From contig MU867091.1 in NCBI GenBank assembly GCA_033725935.1, forward strand, positions 248,001-312,000: a stretch of 64,000 nucleotides of DNA, written 5' to 3'. This DNA is from Cladorrhinum sp. PSN259. Taxonomy: Eukaryota > Ascomycota > Sordariomycetes > Sordariales > Podosporaceae. The notes under the pieces were generated by a model. The model worked only from the letters and a program-made list of their open reading frames with translations. It was not told where the DNA came from and searched no databases. This document shows positions 43,769 to 54,900 of this stretch, one piece after another (position 1 is the stretch's first letter; each line of letters begins with the position of its first letter). A program made the translations under genes and the position numbers.

Positions 43769-44511
43769 TTACTTTTTCTTTGCCTTCGTCACCCTGCCGG
43801 ACGCGACTTTCTTCAATGTCTCAAGACCTCCGTCATTCAGAGGAATTGTCTCTATCCTCAACCGTAGCCTCTGAGGAGCAGTTCTTCTTCGGTCGACTGG
43901 CGGCTTTCTAGCTTGAGATCGCTTGAATCGTCGTCGTTGTCGATTGTTTCTTCGTCGAGGTCATTTGATTCGTCGTCAAGGCAGCTTGAGTCGTTGTCAG
44001 AATCACTACCAGAGTAGCTCTGAGAATCGCTGTCGGAGTCGACTCGAGACTCACCGTTGGAGCTGCTCTCTAATAAGCCATCAGTGTGTCCGTCCGAGGG
44101 AGAAGAAGAGGAGAAAGAGACTTCAGTTTCTTCATCCGAGTTTGAAGAATTCGGTTCCTCGTCACCGTTCTCTGAAGTTGACTGCGAGATTGAGCCTGAG
44201 TCGGAGGTGGAGGTGGAGTGGTCGTTGAGTCTTCCTCCTCAAGTGCGGGGGAAGTCCGAGAAAAGTAAATGTAGTTTTAGTTCCTCTCGCAGCGCAATAG
44301 TGCGCTCGCAGGTATACCTGTACTCTTTCGAACCAGGCACAAATTTTTGTGACGATGCGAGGCGAACGAATTCATCTGCGAACGAGGCTGTACTGTTGAG
44401 AACAAAGCTGCCAGAACCAAAAACGTGTGATTGAGACGATGATGCTAGTCTCTTCTTCGCCTTTTCTTCTTAAAGTTCTTGCCGAAGCTTCAAAGTTAAC
44501 GCCAAGGGCAT
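43769..44511 (-). pseudogene. Broken paralogue of the 22.5 kb gene with an acidic Ser/Asp-rich insert
   Basis: Reading from the ATG at 44511, one frame carries TAA at codon 14, TGA at codon 91, TGA at codon 218 and TAG at codon 220. Between these stops it clearly encodes relatives of the protein at 22476-23120. One block at 44387-44269 reads SFADEFVRLASSQKFVPGS and continues ERTIALREELKLH. Another, EEELLLRGY, is at 43890-43864. Between the blocks lies a long Ser/Asp/Glu-rich run in the same frame. A different frame then continues to a basic C-terminus, ending KKVASGRVTKAKKK with stop at 43769. Each in-frame stop could arise from CAA, CGA or CAG by a single C-to-T change. I favour a decayed gene; an intron-rich functional gene is possible but I cannot find splice sites that remove all stops. 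Confidence 0.62.
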
Positions 44512-46780
44512 TTTGATTGTGCTACCAGAGAACTGAGATGGACATAATTCAGAGGAGGGTTGAACCAAATCAACGCTGTTGAAGCTGCATTGAAGTCGCT
44601 CTTCCTTGTTTGGGCAGAGGAAACATTAGTTCTGTGGAAGAAGGTACGTTCTATCCTTAACGCAACTACTGGCAGCCTAGTCGATCTCCCAAACGCTGTT
44701 TCAACATTATAAACATCACTGGCCCAACTCAACTCATATTGGCTATTCTACGTCCTCGACGAGTTAACCTCTGGCTACCTACCTCATAATAGAATTTGTC
44801 TAGGCGAAGATAGTTTGGTGATGCATGAGAGCTACGATGGACAGACGAAGCTGTTGAGAACCATCGAGTCTGCGTGATTGTGATGAACGAGGTAAGTGGA
44901 ATCCTAGGTTCAGACATGCCCACTGGTTTGATGAAATGTGATATCTGAGTAGTTCCCAAGCTGAACTATGTTGCCACAAAATGATCATTCGGCCCGTCAT
45001 ACTGCACAGCTGTTGGCCCCAACCTCCTGGCCTCACAAGGTGGTTACTGCATCTGGCACCGATTCCACGGGTCAAGGTATCATCGTCTGGAGTGCAATGG
45101 CCGTGGGTAGATAAGGATGCATGCGTCTAGTGGACATCACTACTAAGAATGGTTGAATAATACCGAGCGGGCATGCCGACATGGAGGTCTAGACGGTGGG
45201 GGTCATCCCATGATTCCCAGTGAGACGGGATCTCCAGGCTGACATAAGCGGGTGGGTGGTGCGGGGCTTTCCAGAAAGTCGGGATCAGGTCATCTCATCA
45301 AGTGCATTCTTCCACAGATTCTGTGATGCCATCTTGATGACGAGCGGTATTAACATCGAAAATTGACGAATTGCCAATTCCCTATTCAAATTCAAGTAAA
45401 TTTGAAAGCTTATCACATCGTCCAAGACATTCCAAGCTCTTGGTGACTGGATCAGATGCCCCGCATATCGTCGGCGGCTTGTTCGCCATATGGCTCGTGC
45501 ATAGGACATTGAAAAAAGCATGGCGCATGCGGTGGAGTGGGCAATAACCTCTCTCCACCAGACCAATGCACAAAAATGCGCAAAAATGCAGCCAAATCCC
45601 GGGGATGCTCCAAGTTCAATGAACCAGAAATTATACTACTGCGTATAGCGCACATTGGAAAATCCCTTGACGCGGCTGAAATCCCAAAGTTCCAGGGATT
45701 GCCACCTGACGGATTGTTGCTCGATAGAATCAAGTAAAATCCAAGAAAACCGTGGCGGGGTAGCTGCAAAGATAATGCACATCTCTTATCGCCAAAATCC
45801 TGCAGAAATGGAACCCCCTGCCAGGGCCAAGGGAACGGCGAACCCCACTTCAGATTCGTTCAACCCCAACGCCAAACCTTTTCGATGAGACCTCAACCTC
45901 GATTTCTCCCGCACCTTTTTGGTGTGAATTGTGGCTTCTCACCATCTGTGTGGCTTGCCTTGGCAGGAAGATGGGGACTAAAATGCGCGTACTGTACGTA
46001 CCTTGAAAATCCCCGGCTCGGCAATATTTGTTGCTCGTCCGTGATCGCGGCTTTGTTCTCCCCGGCAGAGCACATGTTCAACAACCGCATTCAGATCCTT
46101 GCCCTAATTGGATGTGCCTGTTGCATCGGCGCAGCGTCATGGCCTTGACATCTCTGCATGCCGTAAGGTTCCCCCACGCCCGACGCCAACTCCAGACCGA
46201 CAGGACAGGACAGGGTCCTGGACACGACCCCGAGGGGGGCGAGATAAGAAACCAGTGCCGGGTTCGATAAGTATCGAATCATGGCCGTCGAGAACCACTC
46301 CATTGGAATTGACAAACTGCTCCTATAACTGGCAGGGTTTCAATTCCGCTGACAGAAAGAGTGGAAACACGATTGCCTGCGTGGAATATCCAGCAAGGTT
46401 CTTGAGATCGCTCACCGAAAAAAAAAACCCTAAAGAGGAGTCGTCGGTGGCGTTCCCCCCCCGAGTCTTTAAACACAAGGTTTCCCAGTCAGTTGGCTCG
46501 ACGATTCCACCAGGCGATCCATCACCCCCTACGCAGATTTTTGAGGCGCTTCGTCGACGCGCCGGCTCTTCTCCCTCCTCCCTCCTCCTCCTCCCCCGCA
46601 AGAGACCGCCCTCACGTGCAGCAGGTTGTAGCAGCGCGTCATCTTGCAGGAGGCAGTTAGAGCTACTCGGCGCAACCTGCACCACCATAGCACCACCGCA
46701 ACCCCTCATCCTCCTCCCCTCACCAACCTTCTCGCCTGTCGACGCGCGCCCCCCCTTGCAAGCACGGGCAGAGAAGGAAG
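44512..46780. other. Gene-poor region of about 2.3 kb
   Basis: This lies between the broken paralogue and the NCS1 permease and should include the permease promoter and leader, with GATAAG motifs near 46243-46275. Several short open frames on both strands overlap each other and none has a recognisable domain. I see no repeat family or RNA gene. Confidence 0.55.
46243..46275 (+). promoter_or_regulatory. Paired GATA sites upstream of the NCS1 permease
   Basis: GATAAG occurs at 46243-46248 and again at 46266-46271, directly followed by GTATC, which gives a GATAC on the other strand. They lie about 510-540 bases before the permease ATG. AreA/NIT2-type control of nucleobase and nucleoside uptake is known in filamentous fungi; its use here is inferred. 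Confidence 0.35.
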
Positions 46781-48655
46781 ATGGCTGCTTCATCTGCAAC
46801 ACCAGAGAAGCGTAGCCGCTTCAAGCGGTTCGCCGACAGGATCGCTGTTGATGAGGCCGAACCCGGCTTGACAACGACCCAGTTGATGGTGCGAATACCC
46901 GTTGTTCGCCCCATGGCACGATCTAGCAGCTGACACGGGCCTCCTTTCAGTTGACGAACCACGATCTCAAACCCGTTGAGCCTGCACGACGACAATGGGG
47001 TCCCTGGAACTTTGTAGGCTTCTGGGTCGCTGACTCGTTCAATATCAACACTTGGATGATCTCCGCTTCCATGATCGTCGGTGGTTTGTCGTGGTGGCAG
47101 TCATGGCTTTGCGTATGGATCGGTTACGCCATCTCGGGCTTCTTCATCACCCTCACAGGTCGCATCGGCGCTACCTACCATATCGGTTTCCCCGTCGTTG
47201 CACGATCCTCGTTTGGTGTCTGGGGTAGTCTATGGCCCGTTTTCAACCGTGCCGCCATGGGTAAGTGAATGGATTGCCGTTGATATACTCCAGTGCACCA
47301 GTGCTAAACGGTCGTAACAGCATGCATCTGGTATGGTGTCCAGTCATACATCGGTGGACGTTGCGTTTACATTATGATCCGTGCAATCTGGAAGTCTTGG
47401 GTTAGTAAAATCTTGCCATTTTTGAACCCCGTTTCATCCCTTCTGACATTCCGTCCAGGATCGTGACACCATCCCAAACACCTTCAGTGAATCCAGCGGA
47501 ACTTCAACCGCTGACTATGTTTCATTCTTCATCTTTTGGCTCTGCTCACTACCCGCCATCTGGTTTCCAGTGCACAAGATTCGTCACCTGTTCACCGTCA
47601 AGGCCTACGTTGTCCCTGCCGCCGGTGTTGCTTTTCTCATCTGGGCTGTCGTCCGCGCCGGCGGTGTCGGCCCTATTGTCAGGCAGCCCTCAAGCAAGCA
47701 TGGATCCGAGCTCGCTTGGGAGTTTGTGAAGGGCGTCATGAGCTCCATCGCCAACTTCGCCACCCTGATCGTCAACGACCCCGACTTTTCGCGTTTTGCC
47801 GGCAAGCCTCGGGATGCCTTGTGGTCTCAGCTCTTCACCATTCCTCTGGGTTTCGCCGTCACCTCATTCATCGGTATCATTGTTTCGTCCTCTTCGACCG
47901 TCATCTACCCTGGTGAGGAGCCCATCTGGGACCCTCTTGTTCTTCTCGAGAAATTCATCAATGACGGTGGTTCTGGTCAACGTTTCGGCGTCTTCGTCAT
48001 TGCGGCAGCTTTCTCTCTTGCTCAGCTCGGTACCAACATCGCCGCCAACTCTGTTTCAGCCGGTACCGATTTGACTGCGTTGCTTCCCCGCTGGATTAAC
48101 ATTCGTCGTGGTGGATACATTTGCGCAGCTGTCGGCCTGGCCATGTGCCCATATACCCTTCTCACATCCAGCAACCAGTTCACCACCTATCTTTCGGCTT
48201 ACAGCGTCTTCCTCTCGTCCATTGCCGGCGTCATGATCTCGGATTATTACTTTGTTCGCCGTGGCTACATGGAAGTCAAGGAACTCTTCGACGCGAGACC
48301 GACTTCGCCGTATTATTTTACTTGGGGTATCAACTTCCGCGCCTATGCTGCATACATTGCCGGTATTCTCATCAACGTGGTTGGTTTCGCTGGTGCAGTT
48401 GGCAACGACGTCCCCATTGGAGCCCAATATCTCTACAACGTCAACTTCTTTGGTGGATTTCTCGTCGCCGCCTTTGTTTACTGGGGCTTGTCGAGGCTGT
48501 TCCCTGTGCCTGCCGTCAGTGATAAGTGGATGGAGGTTGGTGATGAGATTGACGATCTTAGGGTTGCATATGACAACCAGAGCAGTGGGAGTCAAGAGTT
48601 TGGAGATGGAGGTAGTGTTGGAAGGACATATAAGGATGAAGGAAAGGTTGTGTAG
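46781..48655 (+). CDS. NCS1-family permease (uracil/uridine/allantoin type)
   Basis: Four exons (46781-46888, 46951-47260, 47321-47400, 47459-48655) give 564 residues. The introns are 62, 60 and 58 nt. The protein is a 12-span plasma-membrane symporter of the nucleobase-cation NCS1 family. The family features are LTNHDLKPVEPARRQWGPWN ahead of span 1, NFVGFWVADSFNINTWMISA, GRIGATYHIGFPVVARSSFG, ACIWYGVQSYIGG and NPD-type IVNDPDFSRFAGKPRD. GTNIAANSVSAGTDLTALLP in the eighth-span region is typical of the Fur group (uracil, uridine, allantoin, hydantoin) as opposed to the Fcy group. Exact substrate specificity cannot be read. The first donor (GTGCGA) is the least typical. The cytosolic C-terminus is acidic and short. 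Confidence 0.92.
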
Positions 48656-49133
48656 GATGGCATGGTGTGTTAGTGGTGGGATGATGAAACGCGGATTGAG
48701 AAGGCCGAGGAGGAGGGAAAACATACGAAATGGAGAGATTAATACTTTTTGGATTTGGGATACCCTTTTGCGATTGCCACTTATAACCTCGATAGTTGCA
48801 AAAAATAGCTAAAGGTTTTGATGGCAGACTTTATGTATTGCTTGCGTGAAGTACTTACGTTGATGCTTGGAGGAGTTTAGCCTCATATAACTTGGGTTGG
48901 ACGCAATCTCGTCAGTCACTGTTGCTTCCCCAGACAAAGAAAGCAAACAAGCCACAAAACGGCCCGTGTTCAACTCAATTTGAGGCCGCCATCAAACTCA
49001 GCCGCATCTTCATTTCCATATCGTCGCGCTTTCACCGCTTACCTTCAACCGTCGCTCCTTTTCACTTTCACTCTTTATTTTTTCTTTTCTTTATTTTTTT
49101 TTTCGAAAATTGTTTACACCAGAAACAGCATTC
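48656..49133. other. Intergenic region
   Basis: About 480 bases between two plus-strand genes. It ends in a T-rich leader just before the HET-like gene. No gene is supported. Confidence 0.65.
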
Positions 49134-50762
49134 ATGATGAGCTCGACAAATAACCCACCACCAGCAGAGTCAACAATCATTCAAGTCCTTCGCGTCCTGC
49201 CGTCGTCGTCCCTGTCGAATCATGCTTCGGCAACAACGATCACGGCCACCAGTCTGGAGTCGATTGATATCTCGGTTGACGCGTCAAAAAGAACGCAAAA
49301 ATACAGCGTGCTGATTCCTTTTTGCATCGGAGGAGACTATGATCCCGTGAACAAGAAGACGGCGCTGATTTCGATCGACAACGGCACCTCCAGTGTAAAA
49401 GTAGGGGAACCCCTGGCCAACGCGATGAGACATCTCGAAGGGAAATGGCTTTGGGTTTGGGGAATCTGCGACGATGATGCCGAAAAAAGAAGAAGCCAGG
49501 TTCAACAGGCAGCGGCGGTGTTCGAGAACGCCGCCAGGATCTATTGTTACCTCCCGGTAGATGGGGTGGGGACTGCCTCCCCCGGCCAGGTGAGCGTACT
49601 AGCAGCTCTGGCGGGGATGCTCACGAGTAAGTCAGGGGTGGGACTGTTGCAGCTAGATAGTGGAAAAGAAGTGGAGTGGAAGGCAAAGGTTTTGGAAAAA
49701 GCGGTGGGCGTGAAGTTTGAAGAGGAGGAGAGGGTAATCAGGAGGTTGAGAAAGCGGAGGAAAGTCGAGAAGGACGCTGATATGATCTTGGAAGTTTTGG
49801 ATGCATTGAGGGGATTTGGATGTGATGATCCAAGGGGCAGGGTGTGTCTAACCCCCGGGGTTGAGGCACTCCGTTTGGTCCCGGATTTTGAGAGTCCGGT
49901 TGAAAATGTTTATGTCGAATTTGCAAAGAGGTTGATACAGGGGACTGGGAACCTTGATGTGTTGAATTGGGTGAGGGCTACGAGGACCTGCGAGGGAGGG
50001 TGGCCATCTTGGGTACCCCGGTGGATGGAATCTGTCGATGCGTCCTGTGTTACTGCACATCCTCTCCTGGGTGATTGGTCCGAAGGGGGTTACCGATCTT
50101 ACTGTGCATCGGGGACTTTGATGAAGGCACAAATTCGGGATGTCTTGACCGGCGATGACACATCTCCAGGGACGATAACTTTGAGCGGGATCAGATTTGA
50201 CGAGGCCGATAAGATGGAGTCCCCTTGGCATCCTGCAACAGATCCTTCATTCGGGACTGGAAAAAGGTGGGAGGAATTGACTCTCGAGGAACTACCAGAA
50301 CATATTTCTTGTCCATACGGCGGCCTAGATGGGAGGAAAGCTGCTCTGCAGAAGGTGTTTGTTGCGGCTGGGAATAAGCTTGAGGGAAGACATGGCCCCC
50401 TGTCAACCGCAAGATCTCGTTTGCTCCGAGGCTCTTCCTCGCGGCAGGATCTCAATGTACCGTCTCCGACAAACTCCCAAGTTTACCATGCTTGTGCTCA
50501 CAGGCGCCTGGTTGTTACTAAGAAGGGATATCTGGGGCTGGCGCCGGCAAACGCAGAGACGGGTGATGTTATCGTAGTTTTGTATGGTGGCAAGACGCCT
50601 TATCTCCTTCGACTAGTGTCGCTTGATGATGAAGTAGATCAAGACCGCAGGAAGGTGACGTACCAGCTGGTGGGTGAGCTGTATGTTGCAGGAATGATGG
50701 AAGGCGAGGTGATGAGCTGGGAGCATGCGGGTGCGTGTATGAGGGAGTTTCGAATTTGTTAG
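49134..50762 (+). CDS. HET-domain-like (heterokaryon incompatibility-like) protein, degenerate
   Basis: A single exon of 542 residues from ATG 49134; a second ATG follows at 49137. The N-terminal about 165 residues follow the HET-domain plan: a YSVLIPFCIGGDYD stretch, then ISIDNGTSSVKVGEPLANAM, then WLWVWGICDDDAEKRRSQV (residues 105-123), then AAVFENAARIYCYLP. The usual RWLWIDAICINQ motif is altered, with Asp/Asn/Gln positions replaced, so the domain is divergent. The middle segment DDPRGRVCLTPGVEAL and the late RRLVVTKKGYLGLAPANAET with DVIVVLYGGKTPYLLR are typical of the C-terminal half of fungal HET proteins. Such proteins can trigger regulated cell death on non-self recognition, but many family members have no known role, and activity here is uncertain. 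Confidence 0.83.
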   Translation: MMSSTNNPPPAESTIIQVLRVLPSSSLSNHASATTITATSLESIDISVDASKRTQKYSVLIPFCIGGDYDPVNKKTALISIDNGTSSVKVGEPLANAMRHLEGKWLWVWGICDDDAEKRRSQVQQAAAVFENAARIYCYLPVDGVGTASPGQVSVLAALAGMLTSKSGVGLLQLDSGKEVEWKAKVLEKAVGVKFEEEERVIRRLRKRRKVEKDADMILEVLDALRGFGCDDPRGRVCLTPGVEALRLVPDFESPVENVYVEFAKRLIQGTGNLDVLNWVRATRTCEGGWPSWVPRWMESVDASCVTAHPLLGDWSEGGYRSYCASGTLMKAQIRDVLTGDDTSPGTITLSGIRFDEADKMESPWHPATDPSFGTGKRWEELTLEELPEHISCPYGGLDGRKAALQKVFVAAGNKLEGRHGPLSTARSRLLRGSSSRQDLNVPSPTNSQVYHACAHRRLVVTKKGYLGLAPANAETGDVIVVLYGGKTPYLLRLVSLDDEVDQDRRKVTYQLVGELYVAGMMEGEVMSWEHAGACMREFRIC

Positions 50763-51983
50763 CAAAGCCGGGGAGCTCTTTCCCTTGTCATACAAGCTCA
50801 ATAATCAAAGCACTTCGCATTCTGAAACAGTTTCGTTCCTCCAGCGCGTTCTGGAAACGCCTCGCCCATTCCAATCCGCCTGAATCTTCCCGGAGAGGAT
50901 AACTTCTCAAGCACCAAGAACCTCCCATTCTGAGATTGAAATGCTTGATCTCAAAGGGCGGGTTTCTCCCCAGCAGTGACTCAGAGCGATGTATTTCTAT
51001 TTTGACAGGTCAGCGGGACCGTCATCAGTGTTGATGAGTCTAATGTTTTCTTTGATTTCGATTATTCATTTGGAAAGGACCTCGGCGCTTGGGCGGCATG
51101 ATGAATCATGATGTGTGAGACCACACTCTTCAGATATCGACTCAACAATTCAGCTGAAATGACCTAGAGATGGTTCATGCGGTATGCATTTGGATGCTGT
51201 AGGTTAGGCGGAAAGTAGTTTGCAAACAGAGTCTGGGGCAATCAGTAACTGTGGCTTCTAGAGTAGAGCTTTAGCACATACCGCTGTTTTGTGATTATTG
51301 TAGTAATAACACATCATGACTGTAATGGTGTGAAATTTGATCAAAAAGATACTCCATGATGATGTCTCTCGAGACTTGCTTGCCCGGAGGTTCAAGTGTG
51401 TTGTGAAAGGAAGAAGATGGGTGGGAAGAAGATGGGTGGGAAGAAGATGGGTGGGAAGAAGATGGATGGGAGGCATGAATTTATAGTGGAAGGTTGCCTA
51501 ATGTGGTTCTTGATTATGTGCGCCCAGGGCGAATGCCCTGGCAGCTGGCCTTATCACCACATCTGGCGACAGTTCAAGGTATCGCGAGATCTTGGTTGTG
51601 GGCGTTGTCGTGGCGCCTGCGACCGAGTCGTGCCTTATCAATCGAGCCATGTATAAAGTGTATATAATTGTATAATAATTGTTCGGGGGGGTTTTTTTTT
51701 TCTTCCGGTTATGCCCGATAACGCTCTAACTTATACCACACAATACTCCATGATGATGCTGTTGGTGGTACGAGGTCCAAATGTAGGAGTGAGTGGGGGG
51801 GATATGCAAGTCATTTTTCTCATCCGACTCGGATTATGACCCTTCCATACAATGCCTCGTTAGGTTAAGCACGAGTATTTTTATTTCTTTTCCAGATAAA
51901 TCAAAATATGTCAAAATCCCAACGTTCCACAGTGGTATCACGGATCTTCCCTACAAGCAAAAATATCGTATCAAGCCTCAAGT
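50763..51983. other. Intergenic region between convergent genes
   Basis: About 1.2 kb between the 3' ends of the HET-like gene and the ankyrin gene. It contains a 15-base tandem repeat and no supported gene. A small open frame at 51793-52326 overlaps the ankyrin gene's 3' end on the other strand and is discounted. Confidence 0.65.
51411..51470. repeat. 15-bp tandem repeat, four copies
   Basis: The unit AAGAAGATGGGTGGG is repeated four times head to tail; the last copy differs by one base (GGATGGG). It lies between convergent genes. As coding it would give repeated Lys-Lys-Met-Gly-Gly, but no gene covers it. Confidence 0.9.
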
Positions 51984-54900
51984 TCAAGGAATCTCACCGG
52001 CGATATACCCCGCAGCCCTCTGTCCATTCGGGCCCTGCGCAACCCTAACCGCCAGGGCATGCTGGCTATCAACAAGCCTCTTATGCTCATTAATCCTTTT
52101 CACCGTTCTCGCATCCGCCGCAGCTTCCAATTTATCCAGCGTTTCCCTCTCCTTAACCTTAATGCTACTCATCTGCTTCGTCCACCCAATCATCTTATCC
52201 TGCTTCTTCGCCTCCATTTCCAATTCTGCCTCGCTCACCAACCTCGCCCTCGTCAACCCTGCTTCCGTTAGTCGTTGCTCGTGCATTATAGACGCCTCCC
52301 TCTCCGCTTTACGTCGCTGTAATTGATCATGGAACTCTATTCGATCCGCTGCGCGACGGGCATCAATGGCCGCTAGTTCCTCATCGCGTTGTTTTCGGCT
52401 AGTGGAAGCCTCGAGCTCGGCGCGGGCTTTGAAGATCTGGTTCTGAATGGTTGAGATCTCGCGTGTGCGGGCAAGAGCAATGTTGTGCTCCTCTGTCTCA
52501 CGAGCGATGCGTTCCTCACGAGCACGGCGCTCCCGTTCGGCACGGAGGAGTTCCGGAGGGAGGTTGACTGCTCCTTCTGGTTGAGGGCCATCGTTGGCGT
52601 AAAAGACGTCGATGGCGCGGTTGGCTCTGAGAATTTCCAAAAGTTGAGGGCGGACTGACGAGTTAGGGAGGACGCGCATGACGTATTGTGTGGGGGAGTA
52701 GGTATAGACCCCATCGGTATACTGGTTGTGTGGTTGATTAATGTCCTTCCAGAGACCGACTCTGAGCAGGGTTTTTGTGATCGTGATGGGATCTGCTGAG
52801 TGAAGAGCGAGCAGTAAGACAGACTTGCCATCAGATTGGATGGCGAGATCTGAGCCCTGGTTAATGAGGAAGTTGATGACTCTTTCCAGCTGCTTCTCCT
52901 GGGCAGCGTTGAGCGGACCGGAGTTAGCTGCACTCAAACAAACTTCACCAAGGGCGCTCCGACCGCCGTGAAGGGTACTCGGAAAGTCGAGATCGTGCCC
53001 AAACTCAATCAAGACCCTGAGGGCCTGAAGATTGAGCTCTCTTGCCGCATTGTGCAAAGATCCATCATTCTTGGATGGATCGGCGGCCAAGATGTTGGAC
53101 ATCATCGAAGTACCTAGTTCACCACCAACTTCGGTTGCCATCGTCATCGGGGTGTTGCCGGTGATATCCACAACATCCACCTCCGCGCCAGCAAGTATAA
53201 GAGACTTGACAAGATCCGGCCTCCTACTCCGGATGGCCAGCATGAGTGGCGTTGTTTTCGTCACCCTCGTCTCAAAGTTTACCTTGGCGCTTCGTTCAAT
53301 CAACATCTCAATGACCGCACTGCTCACCCTCTTCTGCGGCTGTAGCAAGGCCCAAAGCAACAAGCTGACCTCCTCCATCTGAACCTCCTCACCCAAAATC
53401 TCATCACTCCCCGGAACCTGAATCCGGGCCGTCTGATCGTGATAATAGCCAGCATGAAGCAGCATCTCCAACAACCTAACGCTCCTGGGGAACTTCCTCA
53501 AAGCCCTAAACACAAGGGGTAAATCCCTAAACTCCGGGTGGGCGAACATCACATCCAGTCTCTCTCCTTCCCACTCATACTCGGTAAACATCTTGGCAAT
53601 CTTCACCGTCTGCTCCTCATCCAAATCATTCTCTTCATCAAAAAGCCACCCAAAGCCAATCGAGACCGCGATTGTATCCGGCTTACAACCCAATACTCCC
53701 CTGATAAGCTGCTCATCCCCCTTCCTGACAGCCTTACTCACCACTTCCCCATCAACCTCGACTCGTTCCCTCCCACCCCCCAAGATAATCTTGACAAACC
53801 TTTCCGCCACCTCCCCATCCATATCCAAGACAACGCCCAGAGCCCTACCTACACCATCCCCCCTTGCTCCCCTAGCAAACAACATCTTCGCAATCTCCAA
53901 CCCCTTCTCATTCACCCATTCCCCCTTTCTCTCAGTGGTAAAACTATGTGCAAAAGTCCAACTCACATCGTCGCCTCCCTCTGCACAATGAACCAACAAC
54001 ATCCCAACAACTTCCACCAATCCCCTCTGAACGGCATCAATAACCGCCTCGCATCCATTACTAGTCGGACTGGCTCCATGATCCAGTAATAACTTGACCA
54101 ATCGCGAATCCTCATCTTTGACAGCCTTACTCAAAGCAAGATTGACTTCCTCGCATGGCTCCAGACCTGCTTCAAACAACCATTCCAGAACTCTATACCG
54201 GGTCGATGGGTCGAGGGATTTAGAACCTTTCAGGGCGCGTAGCAGGGTCACTTTGTCGAGTCGCTGAGATGACTTGAGCAGGAGTTCAAGAGAAGATAAA
54301 TTGTTGGAGCGAGTGGCATTCCACACTGCTTCGCCTGAGTTGTGGTTGGGGTCTGCGCCGTGTTCGAGTAAAAGGGAGACCAAGGTCTCGCCGTGGGGTG
54401 TTAGCTTAGAGGACTCAATGAGTTGGGTGTTGAGGATGTCCAACGAGGGTTTGTGTGGGAGGAGTAAAGAAAACATGGATTCCCGCGTCGGGATGGAAGG
54501 GGTTTGAGAGGCAGCTTGGAAAGCAGAGTCGAGTGTTTGAGGCGAGGGGGGTGCCTTGCTGAGTAGCATGACGAGGATTGAAGTTGACCCGGAGGTGCAT
54601 GCTGAGATTATGGCTTGGCCTGATTGATGATCTGCTTGCGCCCCGTGGTCGAGGAAGAGCGTGCCGAGGTCGAGGTCTGCCTCTGCTGCGGCGGAGAGGA
54701 GGGCAGTGGAGAGGATCTTGGGTGAGATGGGTCCCTTTTGGACGAGGGATTTGCAGATTTGAAGCCGGGCAGGTTTCGCTTGGATGGCTAAAGCCTCTTG
54801 CAGCGTAGCTTCCATTACTGCTCCAACGTATTGTTGTGGTGCAAGGACGATGGAGACTACATCTGGGTTTCCTTGTTTCACGGCGGTTAAGAGAGCATCA

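Noticed and set aside
43923..44228. 101-codon plus-strand frame rich in Arg and Ser
   Set aside because: It is antisense to the Ser/Asp-rich minus-strand frame that links the conserved blocks; the Arg/Ser composition is only its complement.
44100..44511. A functional, spliced version of the 44 kb gene using the GTGAGT at about 44058 as donor
   Set aside because: It would remove one or two stops but leave the TAA at codon 14 and the TGA at codon 91, so it does not restore an open frame.
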